A DNA stretch of 7,638 bases from NCBI GenBank assembly GCA_016791325.1, contig JAEUMU010000134.1, positions 1 to 7,638 of the forward strand, read 5' to 3'. Below, one piece after another: positions 1-7,071 of this stretch. Numbering within the stretch: position 1 is the stretch's first letter; each line of letters begins with the position of its first letter. This stretch comes from Hyphomonadaceae bacterium (GTDB taxonomy: Bacteria; Pseudomonadota; Alphaproteobacteria; Caulobacterales; Aquidulcibacteraceae). A program made the translations under genes and the position numbers. The notes beneath the pieces were generated by a model. The model was not told the origin of the DNA. It did not search any database and saw nothing but the letters and a program-made list of their open reading frames with translations.

Positions 1-127
1 ATTTGCCTGAGCCCGAGGGGCCAAGCAGTGCGAGCACCTCTCCTTCGGGCGCCGCCAACGACACATCATCGAGAATTGTCACGCCGCCATAGGCGCGGCG
101 AACATGGGAAAGGCTGATGCTGCTCAT
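1..127 (-). CDS. fbpC: Iron(III) ABC transporter ATP-binding protein, N-terminal part (cut by window edge)
   Basis: Only the first 42 residues are inside the window; the gene runs off the left edge. They begin MSSISLSHVRRAYGG and end at a Walker A motif, GPSGSGK (residues 36-42), directly before the edge. This is the usual start of an ABC ATPase: a beta-strand region, an aromatic A-loop residue (Tyr13), then the P-loop. The ATG overlaps the permease stop codon as ATGA (124-127), so the two genes are translationally coupled. A weak AGG lies six bases before the ATG. Given the binding protein and permease upstream, this subunit should hydrolyse ATP at the cytoplasmic face of the membrane to drive ferric iron import. 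The ABC ATPase assignment is seen in the sequence; the iron substrate is inferred from its neighbours. Confidence 0.9.
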   Translation of the reverse strand, partial: MSSISLSHVRRAYGGVTILDDVSLAAPEGEVLALLGPSGSGK

Positions 128-1698
128 CTCGCGCCTGCGCGGGCGCGGCCGATGCCACGCGTGAGGATGAAGATTGGCGCCAAACCCGCGAGAAAGATCA
201 GCAGCGACGGCGCAGCCGCTTCCAACAATCGCTCGTCGCTCGCATAGGCGTAGGCCTTGACCGCCAGCGTGTCGAAATTGAACGGGCGCAGGATCAAGGT
301 GGCCGGGAGTTCTTTCAGGATTTCGACAAACAGAATGAGCGCCGCGGCGATCAGGCTGGGTGCGGCGATCGGCAGGTCAATATGCAGAATACGCCGCCAG
401 GGGCCAGCGCCCAGGATGCGCGCGGACGCATCCAGGCCTTTCGAAAGGCGCGTCAGGCCGGCGTCGATCGGCTGCACGCCAGCAGAGGCGAAACGCGCCG
501 CGTACGTCCAGATCAGCGCGCAGAGTGCGAGGCCGGCGCCCAATCCCCCGACGATCCCGGCGTCGCGCGCGAGTCCAAACAGACCAAGCGCGCCCATGGC
601 GATGACAGCGCCTGGCGCCGCATAGCCGACGCCGGCGGCGTGGAGTACAAATTTTCCCGCGCCGCCGGCGCTGCGCGCGGCGACGGCGATCGCCGTCGCG
701 AGCAGCAGTGTGACGACGGCGCCGACGCCCGCGAGCAGCACCGAGTTGAGAAACGGCTGGGCGATGTCTTCGACATTGGCGTGCATCAAAGCCAGCCGAG
801 CCAACCAAACCAAGGGCAGAGCCGCGCCGAACATGACGAGCGCCGCGCAGAACGCAAACGCGAGAAACCGGGACGCGCCGCGAAGGTCCACGCGCGGCAA
901 AGGCCGCCAACGTGTCGAACCTCCTGCATAGGCCGCGCGTCCGCGCGCGCGCCGCTCAATAACCAGAAAGGCGGTGGCTGCGATCAGCAGCACCGCCGAT
1001 ATCTGCAGGGCGAGACCCGGTGCACCATGCGCGTACCAAGCGCGAAACACTGCGGTTGAAAGCGTGGTGACGCCGAAGTGTTGCGCCGCGCCGTAGTCAG
1101 CGGCGATTTCCATACACGCTAGCGCGCCGCCCGCCGCGATGCCTGGTCGCGCCAAGGGCAAGGCGATGCGTGTGAACATGCGCCAGGGTGAAGCGCCCAA
1201 AGTGCGAGCGGCTTCAAGCGCGCACGCTGACTGGCTAGCGAAAGCCGCGCGCGCCGAGAGGTAGACGTAAGGATAAAGCCCGGCGGTGTAGATAAACGCC
1301 GCGCCCCAGAAGCCCTGGACAACGACCGGCGATGCGCCCGCCCAGGTCATGGCGCCGTAGGCGTAAGCGAGGATGTAGCTCGGCGCCGCTAAAGGCAACG
1401 CAAGCAACCACTCGAACATGCCGCGGCCTGGGAATTGGCAAAGGCTCACCAGCCAAGCCGCAACGGCGCCGCACGCAACAGCGCCGCCGCCGCCAACAAG
1501 CATCAGCATAAACGTGCCCATGGCGCCGTCGCGCAGCAGCGATCCCTGAAGCGCACTATTCGCCCCGCTGCTGATCGCAAGAGCGAGGACAGCTAAGGCC
1601 GGCGCTGTGCACACCACGCCCGCCAACGCCGATGCAATCGTAACGCCGTCTATTCGCGCTGGTCGCTGTGCGCCCCGGAGTTCGCCCGCTAGCGCCAA
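124..1698 (-). CDS. fbpB: Iron(III) ABC transporter permease, fused two-domain type (FbpB/SfuB family)
   Basis: A 524-residue inner-membrane permease, the normal length for the FbpB/SfuB family, in which two permease domains are fused in one chain. Two EAA loops, the contact sites for the ATPase, are visible: LEAARTLGASPWRMF near residues 161-175, ending in LPLARPGI, and LDASARILGAGPWRR near 422-436, ending in LPIAAPSL. Other family signatures are LPLAAPSYILAYAYG (about 101-115) and VEILKELPATLILRP (about 458-472). Many hydrophobic segments fit about twelve membrane helices. The start is TTG at 1698, inside the last codons of the binding-protein gene. GAGGAAG (1703-1709) sits at good spacing before it, and no ATG lies near. 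It overlaps the upstream gene by 10 bases and the downstream ATPase by ATGA. Ferric iron is the likely substrate; related permeases carry thiamine or other anions, which is less likely given the binding protein and the Fur-like box. Confidence 0.93.
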   Translation of the reverse strand: MALAGELRGAQRPARIDGVTIASALAGVVCTAPALAVLALAISSGANSALQGSLLRDGAMGTFMLMLVGGGGAVACGAVAAWLVSLCQFPGRGMFEWLLALPLAAPSYILAYAYGAMTWAGASPVVVQGFWGAAFIYTAGLYPYVYLSARAAFASQSACALEAARTLGASPWRMFTRIALPLARPGIAAGGALACMEIAADYGAAQHFGVTTLSTAVFRAWYAHGAPGLALQISAVLLIAATAFLVIERRARGRAAYAGGSTRWRPLPRVDLRGASRFLAFAFCAALVMFGAALPLVWLARLALMHANVEDIAQPFLNSVLLAGVGAVVTLLLATAIAVAARSAGGAGKFVLHAAGVGYAAPGAVIAMGALGLFGLARDAGIVGGLGAGLALCALIWTYAARFASAGVQPIDAGLTRLSKGLDASARILGAGPWRRILHIDLPIAAPSLIAAALILFVEILKELPATLILRPFNFDTLAVKAYAYASDERLLEAAAPSLLIFLAGLAPIFILTRGIGRARAGAR

Positions 1699-2723
1699 CC
1701 AACTTCCTCAAAGATGCTGGCGGCTTCCGCTTGGTGGCGTCCAAGTGCGTCGAGCGGGATATCTTCCTCGCGGAACGCGCCTAGCGCCGCGAGCGCTGGC
1801 GAGGGCGCGATGCTGGGCCGGATCGGGTATTCATCGTTCAAAGGCGCAAGCATTGTCTGCGCCGCGTCGCTGACGAGATATTCAAGCAACATGATCGCTC
1901 GGTCGCGACGCTTTGCGTGGGCGGTGACGCCCGCCCCAGAAATATTCACGTGCGCGCCTGAGCCAGCTTGATCCGGAAAAATAAGGCCAACTTTTTCCGC
2001 GACAGCACGATCGGCCGGATCAGCTGAGTTTTGCAGGCGGATGGCGTAGTAGTGATTGCACACCGTAGCGACTGCCTCGCCAGCGGCGACTGCTTTGATC
2101 TGGTCGGTGTCGCTGCCTTGGGGATCGCGCGCGAAGTTGGCGCGCACGCCAGCAGCCCAGGCGCGCGCGTTGGCCGCGCCAAGGCGTTCAATGCGCGAAG
2201 CAAGCGTCGAGAGTTGGTAGGTGTTGGTCGAACTGCGCATGACAATCTTGCCGCGCAGGTCGGGATTTGTGAGGTCATCGAAGCTGGAGAGAGCGGCTGG
2301 ATCAATGGCGTCTTTGCGATAGATGATGACGCGCGCGCGCTTGGTGAAACCCCAATACGCGCCATCCGGGTCGTGCAGTCGTTGGGGCACACCCTGTTCA
2401 AGCGCCGATGTGGTGACGTTTTGGAGCAGGCCGGCTTCCTTGATGCGCCAGAGATTGCCGGCGTCGGCGGCGACCACCACGTCAGCTTCCGTGGCCTCCG
2501 CTTCGACCCGTAGCCGCTCCAGCAATTGCTCGGCATTCGCCGGGAGCACGCGAACCTCGACGCCAGTGGCTTCTTCGAAGGCGTCGTACAAACGGCGGTC
2601 GGCGTCGTAATGGCGCGCCGAATACACGTTCACGAATGCGTCCTCGCTGTTCGCGCCACAGGCTGCGAGCGCGGCGGCGGATGCGCCAAGGGCAAACCCG
2701 CGACGGCTGATAAGGTTGGTCAG
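1689..2723 (-). CDS. fbpA: Ferric iron ABC transporter substrate-binding lipoprotein with Tat-type signal (FbpA family), CTG start
   Basis: Predicted 344-residue binding protein that captures Fe(III) outside the inner membrane and delivers it to the permease. The mature part starts NVYSARHY, typical of the FbpA/SfuA family. It carries a YY pair (NHYYAIRL, residues 225-226), the position of the iron-binding tyrosine pair of Neisseria FbpA. His38 in YSARHY matches the N-terminal iron ligand, and an Asp (about residue 87) lies where FbpA has a ligand Glu. In frame upstream of the GTG at 2633 the reading continues TNLISRRGFALGASAAALAACG with no ATG, GTG or TTG before the TAA at 2748-2750. The first usable codon is CTG at 2723, preceded by AGGGAG (2731-2736) with seven bases between. 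This adds an SRRGF twin-arginine motif and a lipobox LAAC (Cys22), so I chose CTG over GTG, which would leave no signal peptide. It is the first gene of the iron operon. Confidence 0.88.
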   Translation of the reverse strand: MTNLISRRGFALGASAAALAACGANSEDAFVNVYSARHYDADRRLYDAFEEATGVEVRVLPANAEQLLERLRVEAEATEADVVVAADAGNLWRIKEAGLLQNVTTSALEQGVPQRLHDPDGAYWGFTKRARVIIYRKDAIDPAALSSFDDLTNPDLRGKIVMRSSTNTYQLSTLASRIERLGAANARAWAAGVRANFARDPQGSDTDQIKAVAAGEAVATVCNHYYAIRLQNSADPADRAVAEKVGLIFPDQAGSGAHVNISGAGVTAHAKRRDRAIMLLEYLVSDAAQTMLAPLNDEYPIRPSIAPSPALAALGAFREEDIPLDALGRHQAEAASIFEEVGWR

Positions 2724-2740
2724 GGGAGCACTCCCTATAG

Positions 2741-2757
2741 TTGCGAATTATTCGCAA
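2741..2757 (-). promoter_or_regulatory. Predicted Fur-type operator of the iron-transport operon
   Basis: A perfect inverted repeat with 7-base arms and a 3-base centre: TTGCGAA-TAA-TTCGCAA on the minus strand. Its inner 15 bases, TGCGAATAATTCGCA, match the classical Fur 7-1-7 consensus (TGATAAT-N-ATTATCA) at 10 of 14 positions and fit the GC-containing Fur/Mur boxes known from alphaproteobacteria. It lies 18 bases upstream of the CTG start of the iron-binding protein and covers the expected transcription start just downstream of the predicted -10. This is where an iron-loaded Fur repressor would block initiation. The palindrome is seen in the sequence; that Fur binds it is inferred from position and target. 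Irr or RirA sites have other consensus forms and fit less well. Confidence 0.75.
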
Positions 2758-2785
2758 TAGCACATCAACGCGGTCGCGCCGTCAA
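2757..2785 (-). promoter_or_regulatory. Predicted sigma-70 promoter of the iron-transport operon
   Basis: On the minus strand, TTGACG (-35, 2780-2785) is followed after 17 bases by TGCTAT (-10, 2757-2762). The -35 is strong; the -10 is poor (3 of 6 consensus bases). Transcription would begin near 2750, inside the Fur-like palindrome, giving a leader of about 27 bases before the CTG start. The position relative to the operator supports the call. Confidence 0.45.
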
Positions 2786-2815
2786 GGCGCAGCGGGTCGG
2801 CCAACTTGAGGCCGC

Positions 2816-2844
2816 TTGACGCAGGCGGACGCGCGCATCATGGT
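2816..2844 (+). promoter_or_regulatory. Possible promoter of tRNA-Val
   Basis: TTGACG (2816-2821), then a 17-base spacer and CATGGT (2839-2844), which matches the -10 consensus at only three positions. It lies 27 bases before the tRNA. A small GCCC-TTCG-GGGC hairpin (2849-2860) lies between the promoter and the tRNA, in what would be the 5' leader. It diverges from the iron-operon promoter, whose own TTGACG is 30 bases away on the other strand. Confidence 0.35.
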
Positions 2845-2871
2845 CCGCGCCCTTCGGGGCCCGGGCCTTGA

Positions 2872-2946
2872 GGGCGCGTAGCTCAGCGGGAGAGCACTCC
2901 CTTCACACGGGAGGGGTCGCAGGTTCAATCCCTGCCGCGCCCACCA
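2872..2946 (+). tRNA. tRNA-Val (anticodon CAC)
   Basis: A complete 75-base cloverleaf including an encoded CCA. The acceptor arm GGGCGCG (2872-2878) pairs perfectly with CGCGCCC (2936-2942), followed by discriminator A and CCA (2944-2946). The D stem is GCTC/GAGC (2881-2884 and 2892-2895). The anticodon stem CTCCC/GGGAG (2897-2901 and 2909-2913) encloses the loop TTCACAC, giving anticodon CAC (2904-2906) for the valine codon GUG. The T arm GCAGG-TTCAATC-CCTGC is at 2919-2935. All stems pair without mismatch, so the gene looks functional. No duplicated 3' end that would mark an integrated element was seen nearby. Confidence 0.97.
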
Positions 2947-2996
2947 TTAGCCCGCCAAGCCGTTTCCAAGTTGCAGCGGCGGTCGGTATGCTGGCG

Positions 2997-3014
2997 CCTC
3001 CATGTCTTTGGAGG
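2997..3014 (+). promoter_or_regulatory. Hairpin enclosing the lemA ribosome binding site
   Basis: CCTCCA (2997-3002), loop TGTCTT (3003-3008), TGGAGG (3009-3014): a perfect 6-base stem, extendable by one G-U pair. The right arm contains the GGAGG Shine-Dalgarno sequence of lemA, four bases before its GTG start. In mRNA the structure would compete with ribosome binding. There is no T tract after it, so a terminator is unlikely. The pairing is seen; a regulatory role is inference. Confidence 0.45.
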
Positions 3015-3018
3015 TCAC

Positions 3019-3572
3019 GTGCTGATCGGTTTGCTTATTGTCGCGCTTTTGCTGATCGGCGCGGTGCTCACTTTCAATGGCCTGGTCGGGCGCCGCCAAA
3101 TGGTGCGTAACGGCTGGGCCGACATCGACGTGCAGCTGAAGCGCCGCGCCGACCTCATTCCGCGCTTGGTGGAGACCGTGAAGGGCTACGCGGCGCACGA
3201 AGCGCAATTGTTCGCGGAGGTCGCGGCCAAGCGCGCGCAGGCCCAAGCGGCGGGCGACGACCCCGGCGAACGCGGACCCGCCGAAAGCGCTTTGTCCAAA
3301 CCAGTGGCGCGGTTGATCGCAGTGGCGGAAGCCTATCCCGAGCTGAAAGCAAGCCAAAACTTTCTCGAGCTTCAGAAAGAATTGTCCGACACTGAGGACA
3401 AGATCGAAATGGCGCGGCGCTTCTTCAATGGCGCAACGCGCGAATTGAACACAGCCATCGAGACCTTTCCCGGCAACCTGATCGCGAAGGCGTTCGGATT
3501 CCGGGCGACGCCGTTCTTCGAGATCGAAACTACGGAGCGCGCCGCGCCGTCGGTGAGCATGGGGCGGGATTG

Positions 3573-3573
<1 letters not shown>
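3019..3573 (+). CDS. lemA: LemA family membrane-anchored protein
   Basis: 184 residues, the usual size for LemA. An N-terminal hydrophobic helix (about residues 2-19, LIGLLIVALLLIGAVLTF) anchors the protein. It is followed by the family's helical-bundle signatures: NGWADIDVQLKRRADLIPRLVE (about 31-52), AYPELKASQNFLELQKEL (about 105-122), and ARRFFNGATRELNTAIETFP (about 132-151). The start is GTG at 3019 with GGAGG just upstream; the frame is open further 5' to a TTG at 2971, but that would add a non-conserved stretch before the anchor. LemA proteins have no settled biochemical role. The stop TGA overlaps the start of the next gene as TGATG, so the DUF2207 protein is translationally coupled and they probably act together at the envelope. 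No separate strong promoter is seen in the 72 bases after the tRNA, so readthrough from the tRNA is possible. Confidence 0.95.
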
Positions 3574-5282
<1,709 letters not shown>

Positions 5283-5310
5283 CAATGGAGCGCACCTAAC
5301 GCGCGACGCT

Positions 5311-5940
5311 TTAGTCCTTCTTTTGCGCGGCCATCAGCGCATCGTCGATTTCGCGGGCGCGAGTTGCTGCGGGGCGCGCCTGCAAACGGCTTGAATAAGC
5401 GGCGAAAGCGGGCCGCTTCTCCAGCCAGCCGAATTGCAGGCCCCAGCCGATTTGCGCGCCGATATAAACATCCGCCGCTGAGAAGCGATCGCCCGCAATG
5501 AACTCGCGCCCGTCAACGGCGCGCTCAAGCGCATCAACAACTTCGCCCAGTGAACCGTAGCCCACCATCCCCTTCCGCTCGGGCGGGACGACAACGCCCA
5601 TGGCGGTGTTCGTGCTCGCGGCTTCAACGGGGCCTGCGGCGAAGAACATCCAGCGATAGTAGGCGGCGCGATCCTTCAGTGACGCAGGCGCCAGATTGGC
5701 TTGAGGGAACGCGTCGGCCAGGTAGGCGCAGATAGCGGCGCACTCGGTGACGACCGCGTCGCCATGTTTGATCGCGGGCACTTTGCCCATCGGGTTGACG
5801 GCGAGATATTCAGGCGCCTTCATTGTCGTGCCGTAGTCGAGGACCTTGGTTTCATACGGTTGGCCGATCTCTTCCAGCATCCAACGCACAATGCGCCCGC
5901 GCGACATTGGGTTTGTGTAGAAGGTGAGCGCATCAGCCAT
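5311..5940 (-). CDS. Glutathione S-transferase
   Basis: 209 residues, normal for a cytosolic GST, predicted to join glutathione to electrophilic compounds or to act as a peroxidase. The thioredoxin-like N-terminal domain (about 1-80) has a likely catalytic Ser13 in NPMSRGRIVRWMLEE, the GKVPAI segment with the cis-proline that binds glutathione (52-57), and TECAAICAYLAD (65-76), where the usual Ser after Glu is Cys67. The helical C-terminal domain (about 85-200) contains the N-capping box FSAAD (143-147) typical of GSTs. I chose ATG at 5940 because GGAGG (5946-5950) lies five bases before it and the family begins here; the frame stays open to 6120, but that would overlap the divergent gene. 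The 3' end converges with the DUF2207 gene 28 bases away, with no clear terminator between. The exact GST class and substrate cannot be told. Confidence 0.93.
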   Translation of the reverse strand: MADALTFYTNPMSRGRIVRWMLEEIGQPYETKVLDYGTTMKAPEYLAVNPMGKVPAIKHGDAVVTECAAICAYLADAFPQANLAPASLKDRAAYYRWMFFAAGPVEAASTNTAMGVVVPPERKGMVGYGSLGEVVDALERAVDGREFIAGDRFSAADVYIGAQIGWGLQFGWLEKRPAFAAYSSRLQARPAATRAREIDDALMAAQKKD

Positions 5941-5980
5941 GGGGGCCTCCAAAAATCGAGGCGGAGCGAACGCTTTGGCG

Positions 5981-6008
5981 TTGAACGAGTCAAGCAAAAG
6001 CCGATAGT
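5981..6008 (+). promoter_or_regulatory. Possible promoter of the yffB-like gene
   Basis: TTGAAC (5981-5986), a 16-base spacer, then GATAGT (6003-6008), four matches each to the -35 and -10 consensus. The predicted start of transcription, about seven bases after the -10, falls at or next to the ATG at 6016, so the mRNA would have essentially no leader. A weaker minus-strand candidate for the GST gene overlaps it: TTGACT at 5988-5993 with TTCGCT at 5965-5970. Confidence 0.4.
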
Positions 6009-6015
6009 CCGCAGC

Positions 6016-6375
6016 ATGGCTAAGACGAAACAAATTACACTTTATGGCATCAAGGCTTGTGACACGATGAAGAAGGCGCGCGCCTGGCTTGATGAGCATG
6101 GCGTTGCCTACCGGTTTCACGATTACAAGATCGAAGGCATCGACAAGGCGTCGCTGGAGCGATGGGTGAAGGAAGCTGGTTGGGAGACTGTTCTGAACCG
6201 CGCCGGCACGACGTTTCGGAAGTTGCCTGAGCAGGATCGCGCGGGCCTGACCGAAAAGAAAGCCGTTGCGCTGATGTTGGCGCAGCCGTCGATGATCAAA
6301 CGGCCGGTGCTGGACGACGGCGGACCGCTTATTGTGGGCTTCAAGCCGGAGGTTTACGCGAAGCGCTTTGGCTGA
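6016..6375 (+). CDS. yffB: ArsC/Spx-fold reductase-like protein, YffB type
   Basis: 119 residues, matching YffB (about 118). The start MAKTKQITLYGIKACDTMKKARAWL contains the YffB signature GIxxCDT with a single Cys15 at the site where arsenate reductase ArsC has its catalytic cysteine. Further family segments are VLNRAGTTFRKL (59-70), MIKRPVLDD (93-101) with the conserved Arg-Pro, and GFKPEVYAKRF (108-118). YffB proteins have a thioredoxin-like fold and are thought to be glutathione-dependent thiol reductases; an arsenate role is not shown and no ars genes are nearby. The frame is open upstream to 5701, but the family begins at this ATG and the upstream part overlaps the GST gene. No Shine-Dalgarno sequence is seen before the ATG. 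The divergent pairing with a glutathione S-transferase fits a shared role in thiol redox or detoxification, which is inference. Confidence 0.92.
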   Translation: MAKTKQITLYGIKACDTMKKARAWLDEHGVAYRFHDYKIEGIDKASLERWVKEAGWETVLNRAGTTFRKLPEQDRAGLTEKKAVALMLAQPSMIKRPVLDDGGPLIVGFKPEVYAKRFG

Positions 6376-6652
6376 GCCTCATCCAATTCCATCCCATCGC
6401 GCCCCAGCGTGCGGGCGGTCTGGCCGCCCTTGGCGGGGCCGGCCTACTCCTCGCGGCGGACTGGGCCGGTGCGGACTGGGATGCCGTACAAAACGGCTGT
6501 TGGCTGCCGGGAGTTTCGCCTTCGTTGGGCTGATGACGAGGCGCCTGCGCACGGCCCTGGCCCGCTGAAACAATGTTGCATCCAAACCCCTGACTCACCG
6601 CATCTATGTTCGCAAATGGGGCGATGAGACCCCGGGCTATGGAGACTTCTCA
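6376..6652 (+). other. Intergenic region without a supported gene
   Basis: 277 bases. I see no convincing coding frame on either strand: the open stretches give Arg/Pro/Gly-rich peptides with no family resemblance or ribosome binding site. Visible structure includes a small hairpin GCCGT-ACAAA-ACGGC (6483-6497), a 10-base direct repeat GCGGACTGGG (6456-6465 and 6471-6480), and a weak GGGG/CCCC pairing (6618-6621 with 6630-6633) close before the next gene. It presumably contains the promoter of the membrane-protein/sigma operon, but no clear -35/-10 pair was found. Confidence 0.5.
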
Positions 6653-7060
6653 ATGTCGGCGGATGTATTTGTTCCGTTTGTGTTCTTCGGATTTTTGGCG
6701 GCTGTAATCCTGGTGCCGATCTGGCTGCGGGAACGGACTAAGCAGTCGGCGCACCAATTGCTGTCTCAAGCGCTTGAGAAGGGCCAGACGCTGGACCCCG
6801 CGCTCATCCGCCAACTCACTGACGCGGCTGGCGGCAAGCAGCAGCCGCAAGACAAAGCCCGCCGAAGCCTGGGCAGCGGCATTGTTTTGATCGCGCTGGC
6901 GGGCGGGTTCGCCGCCGCGGGCTTAGTCATGAACGGGTTCGATCCCTCCGGGTACGCGCAGAACGGCATGATGGTGCCCGCCGCAATCCTGGGTGCGTTG
7001 GGGGTTGGTTTCCTGCTACTGTCGATTGTGGACTATGCGACCAAGAAGAAGGCTGATTGA
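6653..7060 (+). CDS. Small three-helix membrane protein, DUF6249-like
   Basis: 135 residues with an early membrane helix (about 4-24), a charged linker (about 25-73) and two further helices (about 74-94 and 106-126), ending in KKKAD. The linker contains a possible helix LDPALIRQLTDAAGG, where Leu-Asp-Pro-x-Leu-Ile follows a short amphipathic stretch (SAHQLLSQALEKG). The order of one helix, a soluble linker and a helical hairpin resembles the DUF6249 family of proteobacterial membrane proteins, which is recalled from the pattern and not searched. GGAG (6641-6644) lies eight bases before the ATG. The sigma factor gene starts 11 bases after the stop, so they form one operon. A plausible role is sensing or membrane-side control of that sigma factor, but nothing in the sequence proves it; it has no zinc-binding anti-sigma motif (HxxxCxxC). 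Confidence 0.82.
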   Translation: MSADVFVPFVFFGFLAAVILVPIWLRERTKQSAHQLLSQALEKGQTLDPALIRQLTDAAGGKQQPQDKARRSLGSGIVLIALAGGFAAAGLVMNGFDPSGYAQNGMMVPAAILGALGVGFLLLSIVDYATKKKAD

Positions 7061-7071
7061 GATTTTGAAAC

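Noticed and set aside
382..1059. Plus-strand open frame of 225 codons
   Set aside because: Antisense shadow of the permease gene; charged low-complexity product with no ribosome binding site.
2031..2513. Plus-strand open frame of 160 codons
   Set aside because: Antisense shadow of the iron-binding protein gene, whose product has clear family motifs.
2849..2860. GCCC-TTCG-GGGC hairpin as a terminator before the tRNA
   Set aside because: Too short and without a T tract; it probably lies in the 5' leader of the tRNA transcript.
2931..2960. Integration (att) site at the tRNA-Val 3' end
   Set aside because: No integrase gene and no second copy of the tRNA 3' end were seen in the window.
2997..3014. 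Rho-independent terminator after tRNA-Val
   Set aside because: The stem is only 6 bp, has no following T tract, and contains the lemA Shine-Dalgarno sequence.
2971..3018. Upstream extension of lemA to a TTG
   Set aside because: It would place an unconserved basic stretch before the membrane anchor, and the GGAGG fits the GTG at 3019.
5941..6120. Longer GST start at 6120
   Set aside because: It overlaps the divergent YffB-like gene, adds no GST-like sequence, and the ATG at 5940 has a strong GGAGG.
6016..6375. True arsenate reductase (arsC)
   Set aside because: The GIxxCDT signature and length fit YffB, and there are no other arsenic genes nearby.
6409..6627. Open frames on both strands in the intergenic stretch before the sigma operon
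   Set aside because: Arg/Pro/Gly-rich products without motif, ribosome binding site or family resemblance; frames overlap each other on both strands.
6569..6652. Open frame continuing 28 codons upstream of the DUF6249-like gene
   Set aside because: It contains no ATG, GTG or TTG in frame, and the ATG at 6653 has GGAG at good spacing. A CTG at 6590 is in frame but has no ribosome binding site.
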